64,000 nucleotides of DNA. Origin: Caldithrix abyssi DSM 13497 (GTDB taxonomy: Bacteria > Electryoneota > AABM5-125-24 > Hatepunaeales > Hatepunaeaceae). Positions 25,725 through 34,934 of this stretch are shown piece by piece (position 1 is the first letter of the stretch; each line of letters starts with the position of its first letter). The stretch spans positions 124,001 through 188,000 of the forward strand of contig CAMBDS010000004.1 in assembly GCA_945865405.1 (NCBI GenBank), written 5' to 3'. The translations under genes and the position numbers were made by a program. The notes under the pieces were generated by a model. That model was not told the DNA's origin. It saw only the letters and a program-made list of their open reading frames with translations, and did not search any database.

Positions 25725-27651
25725 GAATCTGAAGTTTCCACTTTTTTCCAAGATTAACTCTCCGTTGGATATCAAGAGCCTTACCGTTGCTGAGTTGGAA
25801 AACCTCTCGGTCGAGGCCCGTCAATTCCTAATCGAAACCGTCTCGCAAACCGGCGGACATCTCGGATCGAACCTCGGCTCGGTTGAGTTGACACTAGCAC
25901 TACACTACACCTATAACGCCCCCCACGATCAGATCGTGTGGGATGTCGGTGCTCAAGCATACGTCCATAAAATGCTCACAGGGCGATTCGCAAGGTTTAA
26001 CACCAACCGGAAATATGGTGGGATTGCTGGATTTCCCCGTCGTGATGAGAGTCCTTATGATACGTTCGGAGTCGGGCACTCATCGACCTCAATTTCAGCC
26101 GCGCTCGGAATGGCGGCAGCTCGCGACCTTGCTCAGAAAAAGCATAAGGTTGTCGCCGTAATTGGTGATGGCGGAATGACTGGCGGTTTGGCTTTCGAGG
26201 GATTGAATAACGCCGGATCCGAGGGACGCGATATCACTGTGATTCTAAACGACAACAGAATGGCGATTTCGCCAAACGTCGGCGCGCTATCACTTCATCT
26301 CGCAAGTATCCGTTCTGATCCGAGGTTCGAGCGCTTGAAAGATACGATGTGGCAACTTACAGGCAAGCTTCCACAGGGCTCACAACTTCGCAAAGCACTG
26401 CACGGTGTCGACGCTGGAATTCGTGCCATGCTTGTACCAGGTATCTGGTTTGAGAGACTCGGCTTTCGGTATGTCGGTCCAATAGACGGTCACAACCTAC
26501 CGGAATTGGTGAAAATGTTCGCGTGGTTGAGGGATCTGCCTGGCCCGGTTGTAATCCATCTTCTGACTGAGAAGGGAAAGGGTTACGAACATGCTGAAAA
26601 AGATTTCCTCAATTTACATGGCGTCAGTGAATTTGACTATAAAGTGGGGCCCGTCAAAGGCAAAAAAGGTGAACTGACATATTCGGGACACTTTTCGGAT
26701 GAGCTACTTCAGGCCGCAATTGCCGACGACAGAATCGTTGTAATAACTCCCGCAATGATCGAAGGCAGTGCTCTTACAGAATTTCAGAAAGCACTGCCAG
26801 ATCGCTGCTTCGACGTCGGAATTGCCGAACAGCATTCATTGACATTCGCAGCAGGACTCGCTACACAAGGTTATAAACCGGTCGTGGCGATCTACTCAAC
26901 ATTCCTCCAGCGTGCCTACGATCAATTAATCCACGACATCGCGTTACAAGACCTTTCTGTTATCTTCGGCGTAGATCGAGCAGGTCTGGTCGGTGACGAC
27001 GGCCCGACCCATCACGGGACATTCGATGTATCGTTCATGCGAGCTGTTCCCGGATTGAGAATTTTAATCCCACGCGACTCTGTTCAACTGCGAGCAATGC
27101 TACGAGCTTCACTCAATACTCTGCAAGGTTCTATCGCCATAAGGTTTCCCAGAGGAAAATCGCAAAAGATTGTTACTGCGCTTGACCCATCTGCCGATGT
27201 GACTTGTCCTGAAATGCTCCTTAAAGGCAGTGACGGCGTAGTGATCTCATCGGGACCACTCCTTGAAGATATTTATGAAGTTCTTTCGGACTTAAGCAGA
27301 AATGGCTCGCTTAAGCTATCTCTCGTCGATATTCGTTGCATTAAGCCATTGCATCATGACTACTTGTTGAATCTTGCCGGTGTTCATTCCAAGTGGTTTT
27401 CTATCGAAGAAAATCAATTGATGGGCGGCATCGGATCGGCAATACTTGAATTCCTTTCAGATAATGATTTCCCGGTTCAATTGAAGCGTATGGGGTTACC
27501 CGACAGATTCATTCCGCATGGTGATAGAAGAAGCCTCTTAAAGGATGCAGGACTCGATAAGTCAGATATTCAGGCTGCCTGTCTCGACTATTTCCACCCC
27601 GAAAGATCTTTCATCAATCGAATTCTACAGCCAGTCGAAGTAGGAGATTAG
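25717..27651 (+). CDS. dxs: 1-deoxy-D-xylulose 5-phosphate synthase
   Basis: DXS condenses pyruvate and glyceraldehyde 3-phosphate using thiamine diphosphate, the first step of the MEP pathway. The 644-residue protein has the N-terminal GHLGSNLGSVELTLALH, the thiamine diphosphate motif GDGGMTGGLAFEGLN at about residues 150-165, and the transketolase-like second half with DRAGLVGDDGPTHHG. The C-terminal domain has EENQLMGGIGSAI. The TTG start has GAGG about seven bases upstream. With dxr at 4645 it shows a functional MEP route. nadK follows four bases later. Confidence 0.97.
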   Translation: MPENLKFPLFSKINSPLDIKSLTVAELENLSVEARQFLIETVSQTGGHLGSNLGSVELTLALHYTYNAPHDQIVWDVGAQAYVHKMLTGRFARFNTNRKYGGIAGFPRRDESPYDTFGVGHSSTSISAALGMAAARDLAQKKHKVVAVIGDGGMTGGLAFEGLNNAGSEGRDITVILNDNRMAISPNVGALSLHLASIRSDPRFERLKDTMWQLTGKLPQGSQLRKALHGVDAGIRAMLVPGIWFERLGFRYVGPIDGHNLPELVKMFAWLRDLPGPVVIHLLTEKGKGYEHAEKDFLNLHGVSEFDYKVGPVKGKKGELTYSGHFSDELLQAAIADDRIVVITPAMIEGSALTEFQKALPDRCFDVGIAEQHSLTFAAGLATQGYKPVVAIYSTFLQRAYDQLIHDIALQDLSVIFGVDRAGLVGDDGPTHHGTFDVSFMRAVPGLRILIPRDSVQLRAMLRASLNTLQGSIAIRFPRGKSQKIVTALDPSADVTCPEMLLKGSDGVVISSGPLLEDIYEVLSDLSRNGSLKLSLVDIRCIKPLHHDYLLNLAGVHSKWFSIEENQLMGGIGSAILEFLSDNDFPVQLKRMGLPDRFIPHGDRRSLLKDAGLDKSDIQAACLDYFHPERSFINRILQPVEVGD

Positions 27652-27655
27652 TATT

Positions 27656-28513
27656 GTGCGGCTCGGTGTAATAGCAAATACCGGTAAGCCGATGATTGTC
27701 GAGGTTCTCAAATCATTTTTGAAGTGGCTCGATCAACAATCGATCAAGTATCTCGTCGATACCGATCTTCTCGATTTCCTGAATGACTCTCGCCTTCCTC
27801 ATTTACCCGCCAACAAACTCGGATTTGACGTCGATTTCGTTCTCTCGTTCGGCGGAGACGGCACATTTCTACAAACAGCTCGATCAATCTCTCCCAGTCA
27901 AACACCAATTATCGGTGTCAGTCTTGGTGGCTTTGGTTATCTTGCCGAGGTCAGTCCCGACAAGTTACGAGATAGAATTCTCGATCTGCAACAGGGCAAA
28001 TTTCATCTTCAAGAACGAATGATGCTGAGCGCAAAAGTCGAGGGAGAAGAAACCGACTACATCGCTCTCAACGATATCGTGATCGATAAGGGCGGCTTCG
28101 CACGGACGATCAAGATCGAGACCTTTGTCGATGGTGAATTTATTAATCTCTTCAACTCCGACGGTTTGATACTTTCAACTCCAACTGGTTCGACAGGCTA
28201 CTCGCTCTCTGCTGGTGGCCCGATTCTTGAGCCGAATTGTGGTAGCATCGTCATCGTTCCAATCTGCCCGCACACACTTGCCAACCGTCCGCTTGTCGTC
28301 TCGCACAATCGTCAAATCAACGTTATCACCACAAGCGAGTTCGGAACATTTATGCTGGCTGTCGACGGCCAACAGGTATTGGAGTTGCAAAGTGGCCAAA
28401 AAGTTGGGATAAGCAAAGCGCCATTTGTAACCAAAATTGTTTGTTTTGAGGTATCTTCCTTTTACAACGCTCTGAGAACCAAGCTTCGCTGGCGCAACCA
28501 GATGGATATGTAG
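27656..28513 (+). CDS. nadK: NAD kinase
   Basis: NadK phosphorylates NAD to NADP using ATP or polyphosphate. The 285-residue protein has the diacylglycerol-kinase-like GGDG motif in SFGGDGTFLQTARS at about residues 64-77. The conserved second motif is SDGLILSTPTGSTGYSLSAGG at about 170-190, and ICPHTLANRPLVV follows. Length and order are typical. The start is GTG. It sits directly between dxs and ftsY with short gaps. Since dxr needs NADPH the pairing is functionally convenient, but housekeeping clustering explains it equally well. Confidence 0.95.
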   Translation: MRLGVIANTGKPMIVEVLKSFLKWLDQQSIKYLVDTDLLDFLNDSRLPHLPANKLGFDVDFVLSFGGDGTFLQTARSISPSQTPIIGVSLGGFGYLAEVSPDKLRDRILDLQQGKFHLQERMMLSAKVEGEETDYIALNDIVIDKGGFARTIKIETFVDGEFINLFNSDGLILSTPTGSTGYSLSAGGPILEPNCGSIVIVPICPHTLANRPLVVSHNRQINVITTSEFGTFMLAVDGQQVLELQSGQKVGISKAPFVTKIVCFEVSSFYNALRTKLRWRNQMDM

Positions 28514-28518
28514 CATTT

Positions 28519-29433
28519 ATGGGTTTATTCGATAAGTTACGCTCAGGACTCGCCCGCACAAGAGAGCTAACAGTTCAAAAAATTGCGGCGGTTTTTGGTC
28601 GTGGAAAAATCGACGAGAGCACGCTTGAGGAGTTAGAAGAGATTCTTTTACAGGCAGATGTCGGCGTAAAGGTGACGACAGAGCTGATTGAAAAGCTCCG
28701 CGACAGAAAACAGTATTCTGACGCAAATAATGAGGTAGATCCTCAGGAAATGTTGTTGGAGTCTCTTCGACAAACACTTGTCGGGAGTGAGGTCCGCAAT
28801 ATTGAGAGGTTTTCCGCAAAACCGTGGGTGATCCTGATGGTCGGAGTGAATGGGTCAGGAAAAACCACTACAGCAGGAAAATTGGCGTACTACTTTTCAA
28901 CGCAGGGCAAGAGGACGGTTATTGCTGCCGCCGACACCTTCCGTGCGGCTGCTGTCGAACAGTTGGAGGAATGGGCGAGGAGGTCGGGTGCTCGCTTTAT
29001 TCGTCAAAACGATGGCGCGGATCCTGCCGCAGTTGCGTTCGACGCCTATCAATCGGCAATTGCCAGAGGTGATGACGTATTGATCGTAGATACTGCGGGG
29101 CGACTTCAAGCCAAGAAAAACCTCATGGATGAGTTATCAAAGGTGAGGAAGGTACTGAACAAGTTTGACGAAACAGCTCCTCACGAGGTGTTGCTCGTTC
29201 TCGATGCCACAACTGGACAAAATGGTTTGTCGCAAGCGAGAGGTTTTGATTCGTCGGCAGGTGTGACCGGTCTTGTCGTCACCAAATTGGATGGCACAGC
29301 CCGCGGGGGGATTATCATCCCAATTCGCAAGGAACTCGGAATACCGGTCGAATTTATTGGACTTGGCGAAAGTATTGATGATCTGCAACCATTCGAAAGC
29401 AAATCATACCTGAATGCACTTTTTGAAATTTAG
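28519..29433 (+). CDS. ftsY: Signal recognition particle receptor FtsY
   Basis: FtsY docks SRP-ribosome complexes at the inner membrane through a paired GTPase reaction with Ffh. The 304-residue protein has a short N-terminal helical N domain (TLEELEEILLQADVGV) and an NG GTPase domain. G1 is GVNGSGKTTTAGKLA, the next element is AADTFRAAAVEQL, G3 is DTAGRLQ, and G4 is TKLDGTARGG. The acidic A domain of E. coli FtsY is absent, so this is the minimal form. The 3' end overlaps the next gene by 20 bases. Confidence 0.97.
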   Translation: MGLFDKLRSGLARTRELTVQKIAAVFGRGKIDESTLEELEEILLQADVGVKVTTELIEKLRDRKQYSDANNEVDPQEMLLESLRQTLVGSEVRNIERFSAKPWVILMVGVNGSGKTTTAGKLAYYFSTQGKRTVIAAADTFRAAAVEQLEEWARRSGARFIRQNDGADPAAVAFDAYQSAIARGDDVLIVDTAGRLQAKKNLMDELSKVRKVLNKFDETAPHEVLLVLDATTGQNGLSQARGFDSSAGVTGLVVTKLDGTARGGIIIPIRKELGIPVEFIGLGESIDDLQPFESKSYLNALFEI

Positions 29434-30694
29434 ATTCAGCATAGTCTTGCTTGCGCTGTTTTGCGCAGAGTTCGCCCTTGGTCAATCTTTTGATCAAGGG
29501 GGATCGCAGTGGTCGTCTCCTGAACAACTCGGTCAACCGAAGTTTCATGTCCAGCTAATAAAAAGACTTATAGAAGACACGACTCTCTCGAGAATGGACA
29601 TCGTTGTCGAAGTTGTCAACGATTTTCTTCAGTTTGTCAGGTCAGACTCTGGAACCTTTGAGGCAACTATCGATATCAGCCTTTCATTGTCAGCAAAAGG
29701 TGGTGGTGAGGTTCAACGCCAAATCATTACCATTAAAAAGCAGACAAAAAGTTACGACGAGACCAATTCGCGGCGTGAACTTCTAACGGGGCTTTTCTTC
29801 ATTGAGCAACCGCCCGGAGACTACAAGATTTCGATTTTGATGGTTGACAAAGAATCGAACAGGCGGGAGCGGGCTGAAAAAGATATTTCTCTGGGTGGCT
29901 ATCCTGGCAACGGACTGGAACTCTCTGATTTGATGATTATAAGGACGAATGAAATTGTCCCTGGTACCAGAACCCCACGCCATCCAAACTCAAGTGAAGT
30001 CGTCGGAGAAGGAATCGAAGATGTCTATCTCTATTTTGACCTAAAAAGACCCGCGATGATCGATCCGTGTCAAGCTGTAATGAGCATTTACGATACTGAT
30101 GATATTATAATTCATTCCGACAGTATGTCTGTTATTGGTGGTTCTGAATTAGCTGCGTATTCAATGAAGCTTCCTGTCAAGGGATTGAAATTTGGGAGAT
30201 ATAGAGTCGACTTAACATGCACGCAAGGCTCTAACAAGGCATTAAAAACCAAACACTTCGACGTAAACTCTTTTGGGTTACCCAAAACAATTCGCGATCT
30301 TGAGCTTTCAATTAAGCAGATGAAGTACGTCGCATCTGATGATGAGATCGAATCACTCCAAAAGGAATTTGCCTCGCAACGTGAACAGAAGTTTATCGAT
30401 TTTTGGAACGAAAAATTTCCTGTCGAGGCTGAGAAGATTAACGGGAAGATGATCGAGTACTACAGTCGCATTAGCTACGCCAATGAGAATTTTTCCGGTA
30501 CTTTGGCAGGTTGGGAGACGGATCGAGGGCGGATATTGGTGCTGTACGGCAAACCGACGGAAGTTGAAAGGAATGTCTTTGAGCAAGATGGGACTCCGTA
30601 TGAAGTTTGGTACTATAGCCACCTCGGGAAGCGATTCACTTTCCGCGATGACTACGGTTTTGGCGACTTCAGGCTGGTAACACCTGCGTGGTGA
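29414..30694 (+). CDS. Secreted GWxTD-domain protein
   Basis: This 426-residue protein has an N-terminal signal peptide (about residues 1-23, ending FALGQ). The C-terminal part holds the GWxTD domain: LAGWETDRGRILVLYGKP, then PYEVWYYSHLGKRFTF. The domain is found in secreted proteins of FCB and Acidobacteria genomes, and its role is unknown. Residues 40-260 are beta-rich and resemble the domain that usually precedes GWxTD. Proteins with the domain often sit near subtilases and sorted proteins, as here. The ATG overlaps ftsY, so translation may be coupled. It is also just upstream of ldcA. Confidence 0.82.
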   Translation: MHFLKFRFSIVLLALFCAEFALGQSFDQGGSQWSSPEQLGQPKFHVQLIKRLIEDTTLSRMDIVVEVVNDFLQFVRSDSGTFEATIDISLSLSAKGGGEVQRQIITIKKQTKSYDETNSRRELLTGLFFIEQPPGDYKISILMVDKESNRRERAEKDISLGGYPGNGLELSDLMIIRTNEIVPGTRTPRHPNSSEVVGEGIEDVYLYFDLKRPAMIDPCQAVMSIYDTDDIIIHSDSMSVIGGSELAAYSMKLPVKGLKFGRYRVDLTCTQGSNKALKTKHFDVNSFGLPKTIRDLELSIKQMKYVASDDEIESLQKEFASQREQKFIDFWNEKFPVEAEKINGKMIEYYSRISYANENFSGTLAGWETDRGRILVLYGKPTEVERNVFEQDGTPYEVWYYSHLGKRFTFRDDYGFGDFRLVTPAW

Positions 30695-31620
30695 TTCAGC
30701 GTGCAACCACTGGTAGATTGCCTCCGCCATTAAGCTCAGGAGACCGGATTCAGATAATTTCACCTGCCGGGCCAATTCAGGTAGGGTCACTGAGTGCTGC
30801 AGTTGAATTTTTACAGAATGCGGGTTATCAGGTAGATGTAAGTGCGCATGCTTACGATAAAGATGGATACCTTGCCGGATCCGATGAATCTCGCCTAAAT
30901 GATCTGGTCGATGCGCTTTTTGATGAGGATATTCAGGCAATAATCTGTAGTCGCGGTGGATACGGTTCGCAACGTCTTCTTGATGCAATTCCTTGGGAAT
31001 CCTTGAAAAACGTGACTCCAAAAACGTTTATTGGCTTTAGCGATATCGGGGTGTTACAGACAGGGCTTTGGCTTCAGGCAGGGTGGTCAAGTTTTTCGGG
31101 GCTACAAGCAGTAAATGGTTTCAACTCGATTGATGAGACGGAAGCAAAGCGGTATTTTTTAACGATATTATCTGGTCATTGGAAGGGCAGATCTGGTTGG
31201 TCCAAGACCAAACCCATCACCCTTGCTCATGTTTCTCACGGCATATGTGAAGGTGTTTTATATCCGATATGTCTTTCAATGCTCGTCAGCATGATCGGAA
31301 CTCCTTTCTTTCCAAATCTTAGTGGAGTGATTCTTTGCCTTGAAGATGTCGGTGAGGCACCTTACCGTATTGACAGGCTTTTTTGGCAACTTGCTAATTC
31401 TGGGTGCTGTGATGGATTGGCGGGATTGATTTTGGGAGAATTCCTTTCTGGTGAAGAGAGCGTTGTTGATGCTGCTCTTCAATCTGTTGCTCATCATTTT
31501 GGAAGTTTCAATGTGCCCGTCTGGCGTGGAATTCCTTATGGACATTTTGAAGATCGATTAACGCTGCCTTTTGCTGTAAACTGCCATATCGATGCAGATG
31601 GTGCATTGTATTATGATTAA
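30688..31620 (+). CDS. ldcA: LD-carboxypeptidase, S66 family
   Basis: LdcA removes the terminal D-alanine from the tetrapeptide of recycled murein in the cytoplasm. The 310-residue protein has the S66 fold with the N-terminal ISPAGP segment. The catalytic serine sits in FIGFSDIGVLQT (about residues 111-122), the glutamate in CLEDVGEAPYRIDRLFW, and the histidine in PYGHFEDRLTLP. These match the Ser-His-Glu triad of the family. Start GTG (two GTG codons in a row) overlaps the GWxTD stop. The next gene overlaps its end by eight bases. Confidence 0.9.
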   Translation: MVIQRATTGRLPPPLSSGDRIQIISPAGPIQVGSLSAAVEFLQNAGYQVDVSAHAYDKDGYLAGSDESRLNDLVDALFDEDIQAIICSRGGYGSQRLLDAIPWESLKNVTPKTFIGFSDIGVLQTGLWLQAGWSSFSGLQAVNGFNSIDETEAKRYFLTILSGHWKGRSGWSKTKPITLAHVSHGICEGVLYPICLSMLVSMIGTPFFPNLSGVILCLEDVGEAPYRIDRLFWQLANSGCCDGLAGLILGEFLSGEESVVDAALQSVAHHFGSFNVPVWRGIPYGHFEDRLTLPFAVNCHIDADGALYYD

Positions 31621-32221
31621 AAAAGCGAATCTTGCAGTATTCCTATCCGGCAAAGGGAGTAATTTTGTCGCGTTACTGGATGCGATAGCTTTTGGGAAAT
31701 TGGATGTTCGGGTTGCGGTGGTAATCAGCAACAATTCTGAGGCAGGGGGCTTGCGAATAGCTGCCGATAAAGGCATTCCTGCTGAAGTGATTGAGCGAAC
31801 GGCCTTCACGACTGGTGAGGAATTCGGTTCGGCAATATTAATTGCGCTTCAAACTCATGACGTCGATTTGATAGCCCTTGCTGGCTACCTGCGAAAAATA
31901 CCGCCGCTCGTAACACGAGCTTTTCCGAGGCGAATTGTCAACATCCATCCGGCGTTGCTACCGAAATTTGGCGGCAAAGGGATGTATGGTCATTTTGTCC
32001 ATGAGGCGGTGATTAAGGCAGGCGAAAGCGAGACAGGCGCGACAGTTCATTATGTCGATGAAATTTATGACAATGGCGATATCATCGCGCAGAGAAAAAT
32101 AGCAGTTCATCCGGGTGAGACACCGGAATCACTGGGGAGACGGGTGCTCGAAATAGAGCATCAGCTTTATCCGGAAATATTGCAACATCTTGTTAATCAG
32201 ATACTTCAGAAGAAATATTGA
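31613..32221 (+). CDS. purN: Phosphoribosylglycinamide formyltransferase 1
   Basis: PurN transfers a formyl group from 10-formyl-tetrahydrofolate to GAR in purine synthesis. The 202-residue protein has the N-terminal phosphate loop VFLSGKGSNFVALL. The catalytic region is VNIHPALLPKFGG with the asparagine and histidine of the active site, and GATVHYVDEIYDNGDII supplies the catalytic aspartate. The ATG at 31613 gives the natural N-terminus; an in-frame ATG at 31592 would overlap ldcA further and add seven residues. purH starts on the very next base after its stop. Confidence 0.95.
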   Translation: MIKKANLAVFLSGKGSNFVALLDAIAFGKLDVRVAVVISNNSEAGGLRIAADKGIPAEVIERTAFTTGEEFGSAILIALQTHDVDLIALAGYLRKIPPLVTRAFPRRIVNIHPALLPKFGGKGMYGHFVHEAVIKAGESETGATVHYVDEIYDNGDIIAQRKIAVHPGETPESLGRRVLEIEHQLYPEILQHLVNQILQKKY

Positions 32222-33781
32222 ATGGATTCCAAGAGTAACGTTCGACTTCGTCGGGCAATATTCTCCTGTTGGCGCAAAGAGCATGCAGTTGAATTGGCAC
32301 GAAAATTACATAACTTGAATGTCGTCTTACTGGCGAGTGGCGGGACGGCTGATGCTTTTGCTTCGGCCGGGTTGCCTGTTGTTCGGCTTTCAGGGCTGAC
32401 GGGCTTTGACGATCTTCTCCAGGGCAGAGTAAAGACTTTACATCCCTCGATTTACGCATCGATACTTGCCAGGGGCGGTTCAGAGGCAGATTCTGCAGAC
32501 CTAAAGGGGGTTGGAGTCGAGCCGGTCGATCTGATCGTTGTCGATCTTTACCCGTTTACAGACCCGAACTCCAAGGCTCGCAAGGACCATTCTCCTGTCG
32601 AATTGATCGATATCGGGGGAGTGTCGCTAATCCGCGCCGCATCCAAGAACTTTGATCGGGTGGCGGTGCTTGCTCGTTCGGAACAATTCGAGGCTTTTAG
32701 TCAGGTAATCGAGGCAAGCAACGGTGTTACCGACCTGAAAGTCCGCCGCGATCTTGCGGCAGCTGCCTTGCGTTGGACATCATATTACGATGGCTGTATA
32801 GCTGGGTGGCTTGATCGTGAAGATAACCAATTTCCGCAGGTACTCGGGCTTCCACTTGAGGCTAAGCTCGACCTGAGGTATGGCGAAAATCCACATCAAC
32901 AAGCGCAGTTTTACATTATTGGTGGGCAGGAAATTCAAGGGATCGCTGCCGCAGAAGTACTTGGCGGCAAACAGCTCTCCTTCAACAATCTTCTCGACCT
33001 CGACATCGCATTAAGATTGCCACGCGAGTTTACGAGACCAACGGTCTCTATTTTGAAGCACACTACCCCTTGTGGCGTAGGCAACGGTGAATCACCAGCC
33101 GAGGCGTACATTAACGCTCGCTCAACCGATCCGGTTGCCGCATTTGGCGGGATAGCCGGGTTCAATTGTACTGTTGATCTTGAAGCCGCGAAAGTTCTTC
33201 GCGAAGGCTTTATGGAGGTCGTCGCCGCACCTGATTACAGCCAAGAGGCGTTGCAAGAACTTCGCAAATCGAAGAATTTACGTATTATTAAGCTGCCCGG
33301 AGCACGACCGGAAAAATCGGTTGATATGCGCTCTGTCTGGGGTGGATTGCTGGTGCAACAATACGACACAGGTTTTCCTGAATTCGACGAGTTGAAGGTC
33401 ATGACCAAACTTAGCCCTGATGCCGCAGTGATTGAAGCATTGAAGTTTGCCTGGGTTATCGCAAGATACGTCAAATCCAATGCAATCCTTATTGCCGAGT
33501 CGAATCGCACAGTCGGTATCGGTGCAGGTCAAATGTCCCGTGTCGATGCTGCAAATCTTGCAATCTGGAAAGCTGGTCAGGCAGGGTTGGCATTGGAAGG
33601 CACTGTTGTCGCTTCAGACGCATTTTTCCCTTTTCGCGATGGACTCGATGTGCTGGTTGACGCAGGTATCAGGGCAGTGATTCAGCCAGGCGGTTCAGTT
33701 AGAGATGATGAAGTTATCGCTGCTGCTGACGAACGTGGCGTCTCTATGGTCTTTACTGGAAGAAGGCATTTCAGGCACTAA
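32222..33781 (+). CDS. purH: Bifunctional AICAR transformylase / IMP cyclohydrolase
   Basis: PurH carries out the last two steps of IMP synthesis. The 519-residue protein has an N-terminal cyclohydrolase domain (about 1-195) and a C-terminal transformylase domain. RVKTLHP, LYPF, DIGG and AASKN retain the lysine, tyrosine, aspartate and lysine used by cyclohydrolases, and LRYGENPHQQA, KHTTPCGVG, DPVAAFGG and GIGAGQMSRVD mark the transformylase. However, the usual SVSDKTG loop is SCWRKEH, and HGG after KTLHP is YAS, so the nucleotide-binding loops of the first domain are unusual. The ATG directly follows purN. No frameshift was seen. Confidence 0.93.
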   Translation: MDSKSNVRLRRAIFSCWRKEHAVELARKLHNLNVVLLASGGTADAFASAGLPVVRLSGLTGFDDLLQGRVKTLHPSIYASILARGGSEADSADLKGVGVEPVDLIVVDLYPFTDPNSKARKDHSPVELIDIGGVSLIRAASKNFDRVAVLARSEQFEAFSQVIEASNGVTDLKVRRDLAAAALRWTSYYDGCIAGWLDREDNQFPQVLGLPLEAKLDLRYGENPHQQAQFYIIGGQEIQGIAAAEVLGGKQLSFNNLLDLDIALRLPREFTRPTVSILKHTTPCGVGNGESPAEAYINARSTDPVAAFGGIAGFNCTVDLEAAKVLREGFMEVVAAPDYSQEALQELRKSKNLRIIKLPGARPEKSVDMRSVWGGLLVQQYDTGFPEFDELKVMTKLSPDAAVIEALKFAWVIARYVKSNAILIAESNRTVGIGAGQMSRVDAANLAIWKAGQAGLALEGTVVASDAFFPFRDGLDVLVDAGIRAVIQPGGSVRDDEVIAAADERGVSMVFTGRRHFRH

Positions 33782-33896
33782 GCCTGGATCCGTTTGCCTA
33801 ATTTGATCGTATGCAAGTTTGTTGGTTCGCTATTTCAGTTCAGAGTCGGGTAATAACGCTATTTCCCGGTGATTTCACCCTTTTATTGTAAGTTCA

Positions 33897-34922
33897 ATGG
33901 CTTCCGACTTCCTCTCACTGATTTCCAAAGACATCGCAATAGATCTCGGCACTGCCAATACGCTTGTCTATGTCAAGGGGCAAGGTATTGTCATTAACGA
34001 GCCTTCCGTTGTTGCTGTTACCCGTCGCGATCGCAAAGTCATCGCCATCGGTTGGCAAGCGCGCGAAATGATGGGAAAAACTCATGGCGACATCGAGGTT
34101 ATTCGACCGATGCGGGACGGGGTCATCGATGACGACGAAGTCGCCGAGTTGATGATTCGCTCGTTCATCCGTCGCGTTCAGAATAATCGCTTGATGAGGC
34201 CAAGGATCATCGTCTGTGTTCCATCAGGTGTCACCAAGTCTGAGAAGCGAGTTATTCGTGACTCTGCCGAATATGCTGGTGCTCGTGAAGTTTACCTGAT
34301 CGCCGAGCCAATGGCTGCGGCACTTGGGGTGCAGTTGCCAGTAAAAGATCCTGTCGGATCTATGGTAGTCGATATCGGCGGCGGGACGACCGAAATAGCC
34401 ATTATTTCGCTCTCCGGCATCGTGACGATGCATTCTATCCGCACTGCGGGCGACGAGATGGACGACGCCATAGCCAACTTCATTCGCAGGAACTATAATC
34501 TATTGATCGGTGAGCGGATGGCAGAATGGATCAAGAAAACCGTTGGTTCAGCCATGGCAATGCCGGAGGAAATTGTCTTAACTGCCAAGGGCCGCGACCT
34601 CGTTTCAGGTATGCCCAAAGCTGTAGAGATTAGCTCTGAAGAAATTCGTGATGCTCTTAGCGAACCGTTATCTCAAATCATTGCCGCAGTACGTGAGGCG
34701 CTTGAAAAATGCCCACCGGAGTTGTCAGCAGATATTCGTGACCGTGGTATTATTCTGACTGGCGGCGGAGCGATGTTGAAACGCTTGGATCAGAGACTCC
34801 GCGATGAGACCAACCTCCCCGTCAACATCGCCGATGATCCACTTACCTGCGTAGTAAGAGGTACTGGCCATGTCCTCGAAGATGTCGATTTCTATCAGGA
34901 CGTTTTGTTGACGAATAATTAG
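33897..34922 (+). CDS. mreB: Rod-shape actin homologue MreB
   Basis: MreB polymerises on the inner membrane and directs the elongation machinery that inserts lateral peptidoglycan. The 341-residue protein has the actin-type phosphate-binding loop IAIDLGTANTLVY at residues 12-24 and the second phosphate loop MVVDIGGGTTEIAII near 155-169. ILTGGGAML near 285 completes the adenosine site. The length is typical (about 340-350). It starts a five-gene module with mreC, mreD, mrdA and rodA. An upstream gap of 115 bases likely holds its promoter, though no clear match was found. Confidence 0.97.
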   Translation: MASDFLSLISKDIAIDLGTANTLVYVKGQGIVINEPSVVAVTRRDRKVIAIGWQAREMMGKTHGDIEVIRPMRDGVIDDDEVAELMIRSFIRRVQNNRLMRPRIIVCVPSGVTKSEKRVIRDSAEYAGAREVYLIAEPMAAALGVQLPVKDPVGSMVVDIGGGTTEIAIISLSGIVTMHSIRTAGDEMDDAIANFIRRNYNLLIGERMAEWIKKTVGSAMAMPEEIVLTAKGRDLVSGMPKAVEISSEEIRDALSEPLSQIIAAVREALEKCPPELSADIRDRGIILTGGGAMLKRLDQRLRDETNLPVNIADDPLTCVVRGTGHVLEDVDFYQDVLLTNN

Positions 34923-34934
34923 GATTTTTCAACC

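Noticed and set aside
30353-31021. Minus-strand frame of 222 codons
   Set aside because: It is antisense to the GWxTD gene and ldcA, both of which are recognised on the + strand.
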